DNA of 64,000 nt from NCBI GenBank assembly GCA_914767715.1, contig OU612066.1:18636283-18700282 (forward strand), given 5' to 3'. Position numbers and translations under genes: made by a program. Source of the DNA: Membranipora membranacea (lineage: Eukaryota > Bryozoa > Gymnolaemata > Cheilostomatida > Membraniporidae). The notes beneath the pieces are model-generated. The model was not told the DNA's origin and did no database searches. It saw nothing but the letters and a program-made list of their open reading frames with translations. Shown one piece after another: positions 39,801 to 50,453 of this stretch (its first letter is position 1; every line of letters begins with the position of its first letter).

Positions 39801-42800
39801 TGCAGAAAACACGTAGTTTTCGGAGAGGTGGTTAAGGGTCACAACGTTATCGATGAGATCGAGAAACAGGAAGTGGATAGTAAGCACCGTCCAATCGCTG
39901 ATGTGAGAATCGTCAACTGCGGAGAACTGGTCCTGCAACTGAAAAGTCTGTACATTCTGTGATGTAGACTACATTCTCAGCTCAAAATAAATAATTGTTG
40001 TTCTTGAGGAGTAGTCTGTTGTTAAAAGATTATTTTGGACTTGATGGTCTGAGCTAGTATTGCAACACTGCATCTATTTCAGATTAGCACATGTTTCACC
40101 TATTAGCACATGTTTCACATATTTCCTACTATAGTATCTTCCAAAATAATGATATGACATCTTGTAAGTTACTTGGCGTGATTAATAAATGAGTAGTAGA
40201 AACTGACTAAACTGATGCTCAAAATAACACATGAGATAAATAGTTTCTATCAAATCCAACAAAGAGGCTCTCAAAACTCAAATATAATTGATCGAACTTA
40301 CTGGTGATATGTTATTTTCTTCACATTGCCTGTTATTCTCATCATGAGCTAAATGTGTATAATCTCTCAGAGAAAAGAAAAGCTGAGAAAACATCGGATG
40401 CAGAGCAGACCTCAGCAGAGTCTGATGAGGAGGAAACAGAAAAGAAGAAAAAGAAGAAGAAAAAACACAAGAAAGAGAAGAAGAAAAAACATAAAAAGGA
40501 TAAACACAGGTGGGACTTATGTTAGAATTATTGAATTCCATGATTGTCTCATGAATTTACAGTACTTTTTCACTCATTTTGCAAATTATTATAATATTTG
40601 GTGATTACAAATTGGAGTTGTCTACTCTTTGAAAACTTGGCTCAGAGAGCTGGTAACTCCCAGTTCTGACTCAAGTGTCTTGTTGTGAACTAAATTGGGC
40701 AACAAAAACTATAAGTTCAAACTTGAGATAGTGAAGGATGTAACTGAGCATATATTATAGTGTCCATACATATAGTGTTTCTGATTTGAGGCTTGATGCC
40801 ACTAGTAATGTTGGTTAAAATGCAGTAAAAATTAGTCGAGGTAAATATCGCTTGTTTGGTTTGCTTTCTGATTGATATTTTTTTGTGTGGTGTTTAGGTC
40901 TGATGGTAGTGATGCGGAGGAGCAGGTATTCTGTACAGTGAGAGCTGATGAGCTACCGGAGGAGCCTAAACCCTCATTCCTGATGAGACAGACCCAGAGA
41001 AAGGAGGAAGAGCCGGCAGAAGAGGAAGGAGAGATCAGCAAAGAGAACGAGGGAAAGAGAAGGTATGTTGTAGGGTGTTCTGTGTCTGAATTAATCCACC
41101 ATATCTAATTCTTCACCCAATTGGGTCGTTATTAGTGGCTCCTATCATACACCAAGTAAGGTCTCTCCATCCATTAACACAATTTTTTTTTAAATTTATG
41201 CACTCAGGGACTTTTCCTACACCTAATAGCAGCTCTGTAGAGCCTTTCGCTGCTTAATTCCTCACTTTATTACAAGACATAGATGGGATGAAAATTGATG
41301 CTCGCTAACATGAGGTGTCCCAAAATTAGCTAAACTATACTTCTCTAGATCACTAAACTATACTTCTCTAGATCACTAAACTATATATACTTCTCTAGAT
41401 CACTAAACTGTACTTCTCTAGATCACTAAACTATACTTCTCTAGATCACTAAACTATACTTCTCTAGATCACTAAACTATACTTCTCTAGATCACTAAAC
41501 TATACTTCTCTAGATCACTAAACTATACTTCTCTAGATCACTAAACTATACTTCTCTAGATCACTAAACTATACTTCTCTAGATCACTAAACTGTACTTC
41601 TCTAGATCACTAAACTATACTTCTCTAGATCACTAAACTGTACTTCTCTAGATCACTAAACTATACTTCTCTAGATCACTAAACTGTACTTCTCTAGATC
41701 ACTAAACTATACTTCTCTAGGTCACTTTCTCAATCTACTAATTCCTATTTTACAGAGACTCAGCAGGTGATGGAGGTAGGGACAGGAGACAAGGTGATAA
41801 TCGATATGAGAGAGGAGGGGGGAGAAGACAGTATGAGAGGAAGAGATATGATCCTAGTGGTAGAGTTATCAAGGGTAGAGGATTCCTGGTAAGTGGTCTT
41901 TACTCCCTCAGTATGGATTACTCATCTTATGTAATTAAAAATATCATTACCACAAATATCCAGCCTTATGCTACTTTGGTGATGGAGGTATGTCATATGA
42001 CAAGCTGGACGGTAGAGAAGTTGTGTCCCCTCACCACCTTGCTATGTCTAGCTGGTGTTGACTGTTGATGCCCTCTATATTCGGAAGTATGCTGACAGGG
42101 TCTGCCACGCCTCATGTGGATAGCTCTTCCTTCAAACCATAAGACTGTTACCTTTATGACCGATGTATTTTAATTCTTTGATTTAAACCTCAATAAATCA
42201 GTAAATAAAGGCTGCCAGAAAGGAATACAATTATTCAAATTCAGCGAGCTGATGGCGTTTAATTGATCTGGCGAGCCCGAATTTCTCTGTATTTTATGGA
42301 AATCATTTGTATTGACTTGTGATGATAATTTGGCATTACTATAATTTTTAATCACAGAGATACAGAGATAGGCGATCTCGTAGTAGAAGTTTTACACCCC
42401 CTCACTGGAGAGCCGCCCAGAATCAGATACTAAGTATTAATGATACTGAGGCTATAGCTAAGGCTGCAGAGAAGTGGAGTAAGGGAGATAAACTTGAAGG
42501 TAATACTGATTAGTAAATGGGCATATGTGCTTAAGCACCATAGATATAAAAATACAGTATTTTTATATCTATAGCTATAACTCACGTCGAATGCTGCTAT
42601 ATACTGCCACGAATTTCATTTACCAAGTTAGGTCAGCAATTCAATATCCTTTGGCAAAATGACGCAATGACATATATAGTTGAGATGACATATCTTATAT
42701 AACATTGTGTAAGAAGTGAATGTGTATGCTGACTTAAGACTCTTAGTAGACACTCTATCTGATGTACACAACAACAAAGGACAAACCATCAACATTAATT

Positions 42801-45800
42801 TGTCTTCATGTTTACTAAAATGAACAGGAATATGGTAGAAATTTTGCGATTTACGGACTGGTTAGTTCTGGCTTTGTATTGGGTATGACACTTATTTATG
42901 GTGAATTTAAATGTTTTCTTCAGAACTGGAGAACCAAAAACCAGAAAGAAACCAAGATGATAACCGACAGAGGTTTGGTAGACACGATCGCGGCAATCCT
43001 AGAGACAGGGGTACAGGGAGGTTCAGAGCACGCCCTGCTCGCGATCCTGAGGAGCAAGAGAGGAGAGACAGGCTACGCAGCAGTGATAAATATAAAACAG
43101 CTGAATCTCTGGACAGTAGATTCGCCAAAAAGAAGGGCTCAGATAGTGAGGAAGAGAAGAAAACCTCCAAGAAGAAAGAGAAGCCTGCCAAGTAAGTACA
43201 GTTAGAGGTCTCAGTGTTTTGTCATTTTTTGTTTGTCTTGTGTGACTTTTTGCATGATGACTCTAAGCTACAGAATCTTGATTTACAAGCCTTCCTAACA
43301 TAGGGACCTGAGCAAGCTATCGTCATGTGTACACCTGGGCCCAATAAATGTATGAAGTTAACATGTTACTGTAGTGTTTGACTTATATCATTGTTTCAGA
43401 TCGTCAAGTGACAGCGATTCAGATGAGGCAGCTCTTTCTGACAGGAGAAAAGTGTAAGTACTTAAAATAGTCTATTTATTGGCTCTGTTTGGCTCCACAT
43501 ATATGAAATTCTTGAGTGGATTATGGAAGCTTTAGTTTGGTATGGCCGGAGAAGAATTATAGAGGGTGTAAGCTACTGAAATTTTGTGGCTAGGAATTCA
43601 AAATTAAACACAATCGTAGCCTTAGGACTGGGTCGACCCAAAGTGTGCAACAAAACATACGAACTAACTTAACATCGACAAACTACAGTACAGTGTTGAT
43701 TTATAGAAGATCATGATACTTGGAAATTTCGGTTATAGGAAAAGCTACACTGAGAGGACCCATGCCATGACAATCAATATAAAGGTGCTCCTCAAATAAG
43801 ACATGTGGCAGCAATCACCGGCCATTAGCAGCATATTTTCACTATGTTGATAGCTAGCTAGCTGCTCCTTATCACTCAGAGTCGTCCACATATGCACAAG
43901 CTTGTGTACATGGGCTGTTTTTAGCTTACATGGCTTAGTGTTTGAACCTTTGAGAGTCTTAAAGTTGCTGTTCCTGCATGCTTTTAATATTTTTTGATAC
44001 CTTCAATGTCAAATAATTTTTCCAATATTGCTGCGGAGGATTTTAAGATTCTGTGAACATTATAGATTTTCCTTATATTTTTGATGATAATTTATTTCCA
44101 GCAGTACTAGTGCGAGGTTGAAAATTGATGATATTAACTGATATATTATTATTCAGGTCAAAATCAGCAAAGGATGAGTCACACACAGCTAAAAGTAATG
44201 GGGAATATTCTCCTATGAAGATTCTGTTCAGTACTCTGAAGTCACAGAACGGATCAGCGAATAAGAGAGAGAGAAAGAGATCTGATTCATCTCCTGAGGG
44301 TAGAAGGTCCGATCGTAACTCCCAAAAAGAGAGTAAGTGAGAGACATAATAACAAACAGACACATGAAAAGCAAAATGTGTTCTATTGTGAGGGACTTAT
44401 TTGATATAATCATCGGGGTTATCAATTTTACTGTCTAAATGGGTATCGTACATCAAACCGATATGGTGCGCTACAGCCATATCACAATTCCGTACCTCTA
44501 AAGTACTGTTTGACTTTAAAGTGCCCTTCAACCACCAAAAATACGTCATATCTCATTTTAAATTTACCTGACACAGGAGAGAGGAAGAAGGATGATTCCC
44601 TGTCACCACCTCGACGAGGTCTAGACAGGCGTACATCGAGACAGAGACGAGATACGGCCAAATCATCACGATCCAGGTCACCTTCAACCAGGTAGGCAAC
44701 ATTCAGACTATCAACATCATGGAACATGTCATCGGTTACACAAAAAACCAAACTCGGTCAAAGAATAAATTATGATTAACTACTAAGAACTTGTATGGGA
44801 AGGTCACTGTTTGCTTTTTATAGCCAACTCAAGTTATTGATCTGTGAACTAGGATGTTGAAGTTGTCTGCTCAATATTTGTGATTTGTCCAACCCACAAA
44901 ACTTTCACTTTATTGAGAAAACTGGTGAAGGAAAATCTTGATTGAATCTAATATGATATAAATTCTTTAATTTTAGAAGAAAAAGTCCAGGTATCAAACC
45001 AGACACAAACGATAAGAGAAGAAGCCGGTCTAGATCTCGAGGGAGAGATAAGAAGTCAAAATCTAAATCAAGAGACAGGTCAAGGAGATCTAGATCCAAA
45101 TCTACTGGCAGAAAGAAATCAAGATCCAAATCAAGGGACAGAAAGAAATCCAGATCCAAATCAAGGGATAGATCAAGGAGATCTAGATCTGCAGGCAGAG
45201 GGAGGAACAGGTCAAGATCTCCTAATAGACGAGCTAGTAAGTCATACTCACCTGATGTGTGAATATTAGTTTTTGCAGAAGGCTCCACAGCCCTCACCTC
45301 ACCTCATCTCACATCACCTCACCTCATCTCACTTCACCTCACCTCACCTCCCCTCCCCTCACCTCACCTCACCTCACCTCACCCCACCCCACCCCACCCC
45401 ACCTCACCCCACCCCACCTCACCTCACCTCATCTCACTTCACCTATGGTTGCCGGAACGCATTTCTGATCTTTGATGATCCGCAGCTTCAGTAATTTACA
45501 GTACATTTGTCAAGCGGCATACTTGAGTTTTTGAAGGTTGTTGCTGGAAAGTCAATCAATGCATAATGTAAAAGCTGCAAGATTTTCAGCTAGATCCACT
45601 TACTTACACAAAGTTATATACTGATAGAATATCTCTACAAATAGTCATAATATTGTGTATTTTACCACTGATCCAGAAACTCATATCAATACCTGGTTAT
45701 ATTTACAGATGCGCGTCCGATGAGAAGGTCTCGCTCTCCCCGAGGTCGGAGATCTAGATCAGGAGACAGACAGAGAAGGACTGGTGGAGCTGCTCGTCAG

Positions 45801-46555
45801 AGAAGAGATAGCAGTGCAGGCAAAAGAAGGTATTAGATGATTTCTCTTGTCATCCTACTGTTTATCCTGTCACCATATTGTGAATTCCCTTCAGAAGTAT
45901 AAGTAGTAACAGATTATAATCAATTAAATATGTGGGATGAGAGAACAAAACTCCGAGTAGTGAATTGCGGGCTATCTAATTAGCGCCATCGACCCATTCT
46001 TTTTTGGGGATGGTGAGATGGCGCAATCGGTTAGCGCGCTTGCTATTCACTGCCAGGCGATTAGTGCCGCAGGAGTTGTGGGTTCGAGTCCCACTGGGGG
46101 AGCTTTCATTGTTGATTGTTCCAGCCCCCAGCACCCACGGGTGTATACCTCTCCTAAGCAGATCATCAGTTAGGATATTTGACTCTTGCAGGAGCAGATC
46201 TAGATCTAGAGTCAGGGATAGGAAGTCCAGACGATCTCGTTCTAAGTCTAGCAGTGACTCTAGTCGTAGCAGATCACGAGGTAGACGTAGAGGGCGCTCA
46301 TCATCAGACAGCAGCTCTCCCAAAAGAGGAGATAAGAAGAGAAATAGCAGCAGATCTAAATCACCTCGGGCCAGAAAACCCAGATCAAGGTGAACAATTA
46401 TAATTTATATTAAATTGAGTGGTTGTTTAACTAATTATTTGTCTGGAGTTTAAAACACATTGGTCGTTGTGGATATTCGGATTTTAATTAAAATCTTATT
46501 GAATTGTTTTGTTTATTGCAGATCTCGTTCCAGTTCCAGCGGCAGTAGTAGTTGA
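36846..46555 (+). CDS. PPIG: Peptidyl-prolyl cis-trans isomerase G / NK-TR-type SR-rich cyclophilin
   Basis: Nuclear cyclophilin with an RS tail, of the family tied to splicing speckles and RNA polymerase II CTD binding. Exons: 36846-36903, 37431-37505, 37754-37861, 38563-38607, 39054-39141, 39458-39487, 39806-39945, 40371-40509, 40898-41062, 41756-41888, 42358-42499, 42924-43191, 43400-43453, 44157-44332, 44577-44691, 44977-45236, 45709-45829, 46192-46389, 46522-46555; phases close to give 782 aa (human PPIG about 754). The isomerase domain fills exons 1-7: FHRV catalytic Arg, FMVQAGDF (usual GGDF is AGDF here), [15 protein letters not shown], and [13 protein letters not shown], where His stands for the cyclosporin-contacting Trp of CypA, as in human PPIG. 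Then come Lys/Glu runs, FLMRQ, and the family block [18 protein letters not shown] (exons 10-11). Exons 15-19 are RS repeats, ending [12 protein letters not shown] and NKTR share this layout, so the symbol is tentative. The exon 7 donor (GTCTGT) is weak but its phase is required. Confidence 0.92.
39946..39991 (+). terminator. Candidate intronic polyadenylation site giving a short cyclophilin-only isoform
   Basis: If the weak exon 7 donor is not used, the frame adds only SLYIL-type residues and stops at TGA 39960-39962. AATAAA follows at 39986-39991. This would yield a 186-aa isomerase-only protein without the RS tail. The arrangement is seen directly; its use is inference. Confidence 0.35.
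41329..41722. repeat. 23-bp minisatellite, about 17 copies, in PPIG intron 9
   Basis: Unit approximately ACTAAACTATACTTCTCTAG plus ATC, repeated about 17 times up to 34 bases before exon 10 (41756). One unit has a TATA insertion. An A/G variant (ACTATAC or ACTGTAC) alternates in the last units, so the later part behaves as a 46-bp higher-order repeat. Confidence 0.95.
42540..42572. repeat. Perfect 15-bp-arm hairpin in PPIG intron 11
   Basis: ATAGATATAAAAATA (42540-42554) and its exact inverse (42558-42572) are separated by CAG, about 40 bases after the exon 11 donor. It is AT-rich and of unknown role. Confidence 0.8.
45291..45443. repeat. Pentanucleotide (CCTCA)n array in PPIG intron 16
   Basis: About 150 bp of CCTCA units with CATCT, CTTCA, CCCCT and CACCC variants, about 55 bases after the exon 16 donor. 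The variants point to an old or gene-converted array. The plus strand is pyrimidine-rich. Confidence 0.95.
46005..46165 (+). mobile_element. tRNA-derived SINE (family C) just upstream of PPIG exon 18
   Basis: The head contains TGGCGCAATCGGTTAGCGC, the exact A-box stretch of tRNA-Ile(UAU)-like genes, and box B GGTTCGAGTCC at 46081-46091. The terminal bases do not pair as an acceptor stem and the anticodon arm is disturbed, so it is not a functional tRNA. The 3' limit, near the exon 18 acceptor at 46191, is a guess. Confidence 0.6.
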
Positions 46556-46663
46556 ACTATAGTGATTCCATCTTTCTTGTTCACAAAAATGGTACCTGCC
46601 TGCCCATTACATACATATAGTGGTTAATGTACAGTGAATCTTTTCTGTATCAGTAATAGAAGC

Positions 46664-46669
46664 AATAAA
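46664..46669 (+). terminator. Polyadenylation signal AATAAA of PPIG
   Basis: Canonical signal about 110 bases after the stop at 46553-46555. Confidence 0.75.
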
Positions 46670-46699
46670 ATCTTAGTCGATAATATGTTATGATGATGA

Positions 46700-48589
46700 A
46701 TTTATTATATTAAATCAATCTTTATTTTTCATTTAAATGGAATGTGAATTTAGGTTGTTGTCCACATATTTTGGCTGATTTCCTTTTAAATATATCATTG
46801 ATCAATCGTATCGAACTCTAATATGATGGGTAAAGTAAATACTTGCGCTATAAAAATGATCTAATTCCGTCAACTCGGCAGAAGATATGATGTTGAGGGT
46901 ATGTTGATTTTATTTTACAACCACATGGAGCATAAGGGATAAAAAGAGGTCTTTGGTAAAGAACATAATTTCGCTCAATAACTGAGGTGGTGGTGTGAGA
47001 TTCAAAGAGCAATGTGATGGTTATGACAGTAAATTGTGGAGGTTTTTGATACTGATATCATGTGAGCTGGATTAAACGTAAAAGAAATATGAATGGCCAT
47101 ACTGCCAATACAGAATTAACAATTGATAGCCTTTCAAAGGTGCAAAGAGTGACAAATCTACACAATTAATAAAATTAACCGAACATTGCTGTAACTGGGT
47201 GAAGATATTTTACTCCCACATAAAAATGTCTGAAACAATAAGAAATTACTTTTATTTATTGTAATACGGGACATATAAGTGGAAACCAGCTATTTTCGTC
47301 ATGGCGATATGCAGGTGCAAACCTGATCAGGTTTGATCCACTCTTTGCCGGCACTTGGAGTTGGAAAATGTAAAATCTGGCTAAAATTCATTAAATTCTG
47401 TCTAGCAAGGTACCTTGATAATGTCATCTCTCTCAAACATCATCAGGAAGCACAATGATCAGGTAGATAGCAGGGCGGTTACAATAGAACGGTCTCGCGC
47501 TAGGTTAACTTTACCTTTGATTTTACCAAATCAGACACTGATCTGAAATAAAATAAATAAATGAATAAAAGGGTAAAACCACAATGTGCGTGTGACCTCT
47601 AGGCCAGGGGTGCCCAAACCGCAGCCGTGGGCCAAATGTCCACAAACAAATTTTAAGTTTAGAGTGTGAATGCCTTTCTGATAATTCATGCATGTGTGGT
47701 GCAAACTGATGAAAATACTTACAATATTTCCTCAATGCACAGTAAAAGAGGGCAGGCATATAAGGATCGGCACATAAATTTCAAACAAAATGCTATGGGA
47801 TCTTGCCAATTCTCAAATAACAAGGCATTGCATTGCGGTGTTGAATCAAATAGAAATGTTATCCTATTACAAGCGGTTATCAAGATAAGCCCTTTCAGCT
47901 TTGTTTTCTCAAATTCGAGCTCGGAAAACTTGTCTATTTGGACATGGTTTCAGTTTCTACTAACAAACGTGAAGCTGGTTCAACATCTGGTGGGGCGGCA
48001 TCTAAGAAGAATAACAATGATGTGACATGGATATTTAGTGATGTTTGGACAGAAGACTATGCTTTATCCTTCGTCAAGGCAAGCCACAGTGCTTTTAATC
48101 AAAAATGCGAGAATGGTTGTAGTCATCCCGAGTTTTACTAGCCCTCCATCTTATTCACTAATTTACTATCATTCTTTTTGATATCCACAGATCAGCAGTA
48201 ACAAAACAACTCCCAAAGGCAATATTTGGAAATATGCAGCAAATTTGCTTTTTCCAATTTTATTTATTTAATTTAAATATTTGGGAGAATATGGTTGTGA
48301 TGAAGATTAATGACAATAAAAGTACTAAATAAAAACTCATACAGCTCTGTTTGTTTGTTTTGTTTTTTTATTATTTGGCTCAGTGTAACTACATTTCAAA
48401 TTACAAGACCATTTGATACAAACGATTTTATATATAAGGTATGATTTATAAAATCTTGAATGGTCATAATGACGTCATCAGTACTGACACAAAAAAACAT
48501 TTCATCAACATATTAAAAATAAGCACACAAGCAAGATCAACACTGATTTCAACTAAAACGCACTCAGCCGCTTAATAAAAATCAATGCT
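46700..48589. other. Intergenic region with a transposon fragment
   Basis: Between convergent genes. Apart from the hAT-like piece (47605-48141) nothing coding is recognised. AT-rich sequence lies near 48250-48380. Confidence 0.5.
47605..48141 (+). mobile_element. Possible 5' fragment of a hAT-type DNA transposon
   Basis: The left edge is CAGGGGTGCCCAAAC (47605-47619), which resembles hAT/Charlie terminal repeats. It is preceded by CTCTAGGC, close to the hAT target consensus nTCTAGAn. At 47941-48141 a 66-residue frame contains TWIFSDVWTEDYALSF, similar in style to the N-terminus of hAT-derived proteins, then stops. No matching right end was found, so this would be a truncated relic. Confidence 0.35.
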
Positions 48590-49024
48590 CTATAATACAG
48601 CAAGGAATAACGCAATGAGTGTTGTAACAAAATAATCCTGAGCCACAGGATTCTTAACCCCACTACTTTTCAGCGGTTTGCTGTTCACGAAATGTGTAGG
48701 AGAACAATCTGAATCTTCATAGATTTCCTCATCAGAATCGTCTTCTGTCAAGTCTTGACTGAGTACATCTCGGCGACTTATTCTATTGGGTTGTGGAAGC
48801 TCAATGACTCGATCAGCAGCACCTATACAATTTGTCTTCTTTTTTCGCCAGTTATAGCCTGTCCCCATTGTCTCTAGGATCTCTCTGGGTGTGTACTTGG
48901 CTGTATTTGTTTTCCAGCTTGATTTGTCTGAGAAGCCATTCCGGAATTTTGTATTTACATCCTCCCATTTCATTGCCTGAGAATGACCATATCCTGATTC
49001 AGTGTTGCCACTCGATTTCTCCAT
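48590..49024 (-). CDS. Unrecognised small protein with a C-terminal hydrophobic segment
   Basis: I do not recognise this protein. A 144-aa frame starts MEKSSGNTESGYGH and has one coding exon with an acceptor at about 49064. The preceding non-coding exon probably ends at 49241 (TTCTG then GTGAGT), since joining it in this frame meets a stop, which supports the ATG at 49024. The body is polar, with a basic patch (NWRKKK) and an acidic stretch (LTEDDSDEEIYEDSD). It ends in about 15 hydrophobic residues (YFVTTLIALFLAVL), fitting a tail-anchored membrane protein facing the cytosol. It could also be the last exon of a longer gene whose upstream exons I missed. The open length and the acceptor support coding; function is unknown. 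Confidence 0.5.
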   Translation of the reverse strand: MEKSSGNTESGYGHSQAMKWEDVNTKFRNGFSDKSSWKTNTAKYTPREILETMGTGYNWRKKKTNCIGAADRVIELPQPNRISRRDVLSQDLTEDDSDEEIYEDSDCSPTHFVNSKPLKSSGVKNPVAQDYFVTTLIALFLAVL

Positions 49025-49063
49025 CAATATTGTCCCACATTCATCCTGATCCTCACTTTCACC

Positions 49064-49480
49064 CCTGTTAACAACAATGCATTAGATCATGAAATGGTAT
49101 GTCAAAGAGTTGATATTTCTTGTTGGGAAGCATTCACATATTGGTCTTACCCATACCATACACTAGGAACAATAATAACCTATTTTGAAAAAAAAAACAA
49201 TTAACTGGCTGTATGTTTATATCGTCTAACAAGAACTCACCAGAATCACCAGCACCGGAGTTGCTACCTTGAATGCATGCAAGGAGCAGCAGAACTGTCA
49301 ACTGAAGGACGCCCCCCCCCCATCACGTCTACAGCCACCAGATATCTATTTGAAAATGAGAGCAGCAGCTTATCGGTGAGAGACCACACACAGAGTGAGT
49401 TAACCCGTGTTGTTCTGCTTGCAAGCAGCAGCTGCAGCAATCCAGGGTGAATTGGCAAGTGAAACTACTTAGCAACGCTC
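49064..49480 (-). other. Likely intron and 5' non-coding exon of the small protein gene
   Basis: The minus-strand intron 49240-49065 has GTGAGT at its start and AACAG at its end. Sequence right of 49241 has no frame that continues into the coding exon. A C-run sits at 49310-49321. The start of the non-coding exon is not defined. Confidence 0.35.
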
Positions 49481-49527
49481 CTCACATTTCTTATCAGTGC
49501 TGTTGACGCCAGTCTTATCAATGATAG

Positions 49528-49805
49528 ACAGGCGGGGTGGCGTAGTGGTTAGGATTCGAGCTTCTCAATCTGAGAGTTGCAGGTTCGAATCCTGGTCGCT
49601 ACCCATTCTGCTGAAGGAGGTGAGCTCTCCGATCAATGGCCTAGCTTGCCCACCCTTAAATTGTACAAGAGTGCGCTAATTAGATGAGATGTATCATGTA
49701 TTATGTATCATGTATCATCAATCTAATGTAACCATATTCTCATTGGCCCCGAAGGGGGCACTGAATAGGAAATAAAAGTTCATATTATTTATTATTATTA
49801 TTATT
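49528..49805 (+). mobile_element. tRNA-derived SINE (family A, copy 2)
   Basis: 278 bp with the same head as the DNAJA2 copy (GGTGGCGTAGTGGTTAGGAT, box B GGTTCGAATCC) and the same tail module (GAATAGGAAATAAAAGTT, then ATT repeats). The flanking direct repeat ATGATAG (49521-49527 and 49806-49812) is a probable target-site duplication. It lies between the two small membrane-protein genes. Confidence 0.88.
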
Positions 49806-49812
49806 ATGATAG

Positions 49813-50453
49813 TGTTGGCACCTACAAGCCGGTCAAAAAATTTTGAAAACATGTCTTTTAGATTAGGCAGGTTGATTGGTGTTATTGCTTGTTGGTGTCG
49901 CTTTGTTATGTCTAGTAATTCAAATTTTGAAAGTAAGTTGAGTTAGTCTTGCCAGCAGGTGGTTGCCAAAAACAAAGAAAGTAGCCGTGTGAAAGGCTAA
50001 AGCTGAGTACAATGTTAATTTAGGGTCAGAATATGCTTTGCTTGTTTATGAAAACATATAATTTATTTGTATTTAGATCTTGATCAGTATAGAATGTGGG
50101 ACATGAACAAGATGACTGCACAAATCTGATACACTATTCACAAGGTCATCCTGATGGTCACATATTGTAACAACAATAATCAATAAATTATTTTTCTATC
50201 ACTAAAAAGTCACAGTAACGCGATATAAAAACGGCTAGTGATGCCTGCAATCGATGAAAACAGCGCAATAAATTTCTCTGTAAACCATAAAAACTAAGCA
50301 ATTTAAAAATATAAAAATCCTTTCACCAAAAAATAATAAATTACAACATTATAATAATAAAAAATTAAAAAACAACTAGACTCATATTATTGTCTATATG
50401 AGTTCTTTTAGAAAAATGAGAATATAGCTGTCTTGGGCAATGAATAACTAGTT
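49813..50453. other. Non-coding stretch, 3' of the membrane protein gene
   Basis: AT-rich, with no coding exon seen. On the minus strand it should hold the 3' UTR of the gene ending at 50454. Confidence 0.4.

Noticed and set aside
40278-40541. 87-aa Ser/Phe-rich frame on the minus strand
   Set aside because: Antisense of the Lys/Glu-rich exon 8.
41329-41722. Direct-repeat array resembling CRISPR
   Set aside because: Units are contiguous with no unique spacers and lie in a eukaryotic intron; it is a minisatellite, as is the array at 53.6 kb.
44905-45297. 130-aa Leu/Asp-rich frame on the minus strand
   Set aside because: Antisense of the RS-repeat exon 16 of the cyclophilin.
45259-45494. Pro/Thr/Ser-rich open frames on the plus strand
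   Set aside because: Translation of the CCTCA pentanucleotide array in an intron.
46014-46100. tRNA-Ile-like gene
   Set aside because: A and B boxes are present but the acceptor and anticodon stems do not form; it is better explained as a SINE head. The same holds for the tRNA-like parts at 29.8, 30.4 and 49.6 kb.
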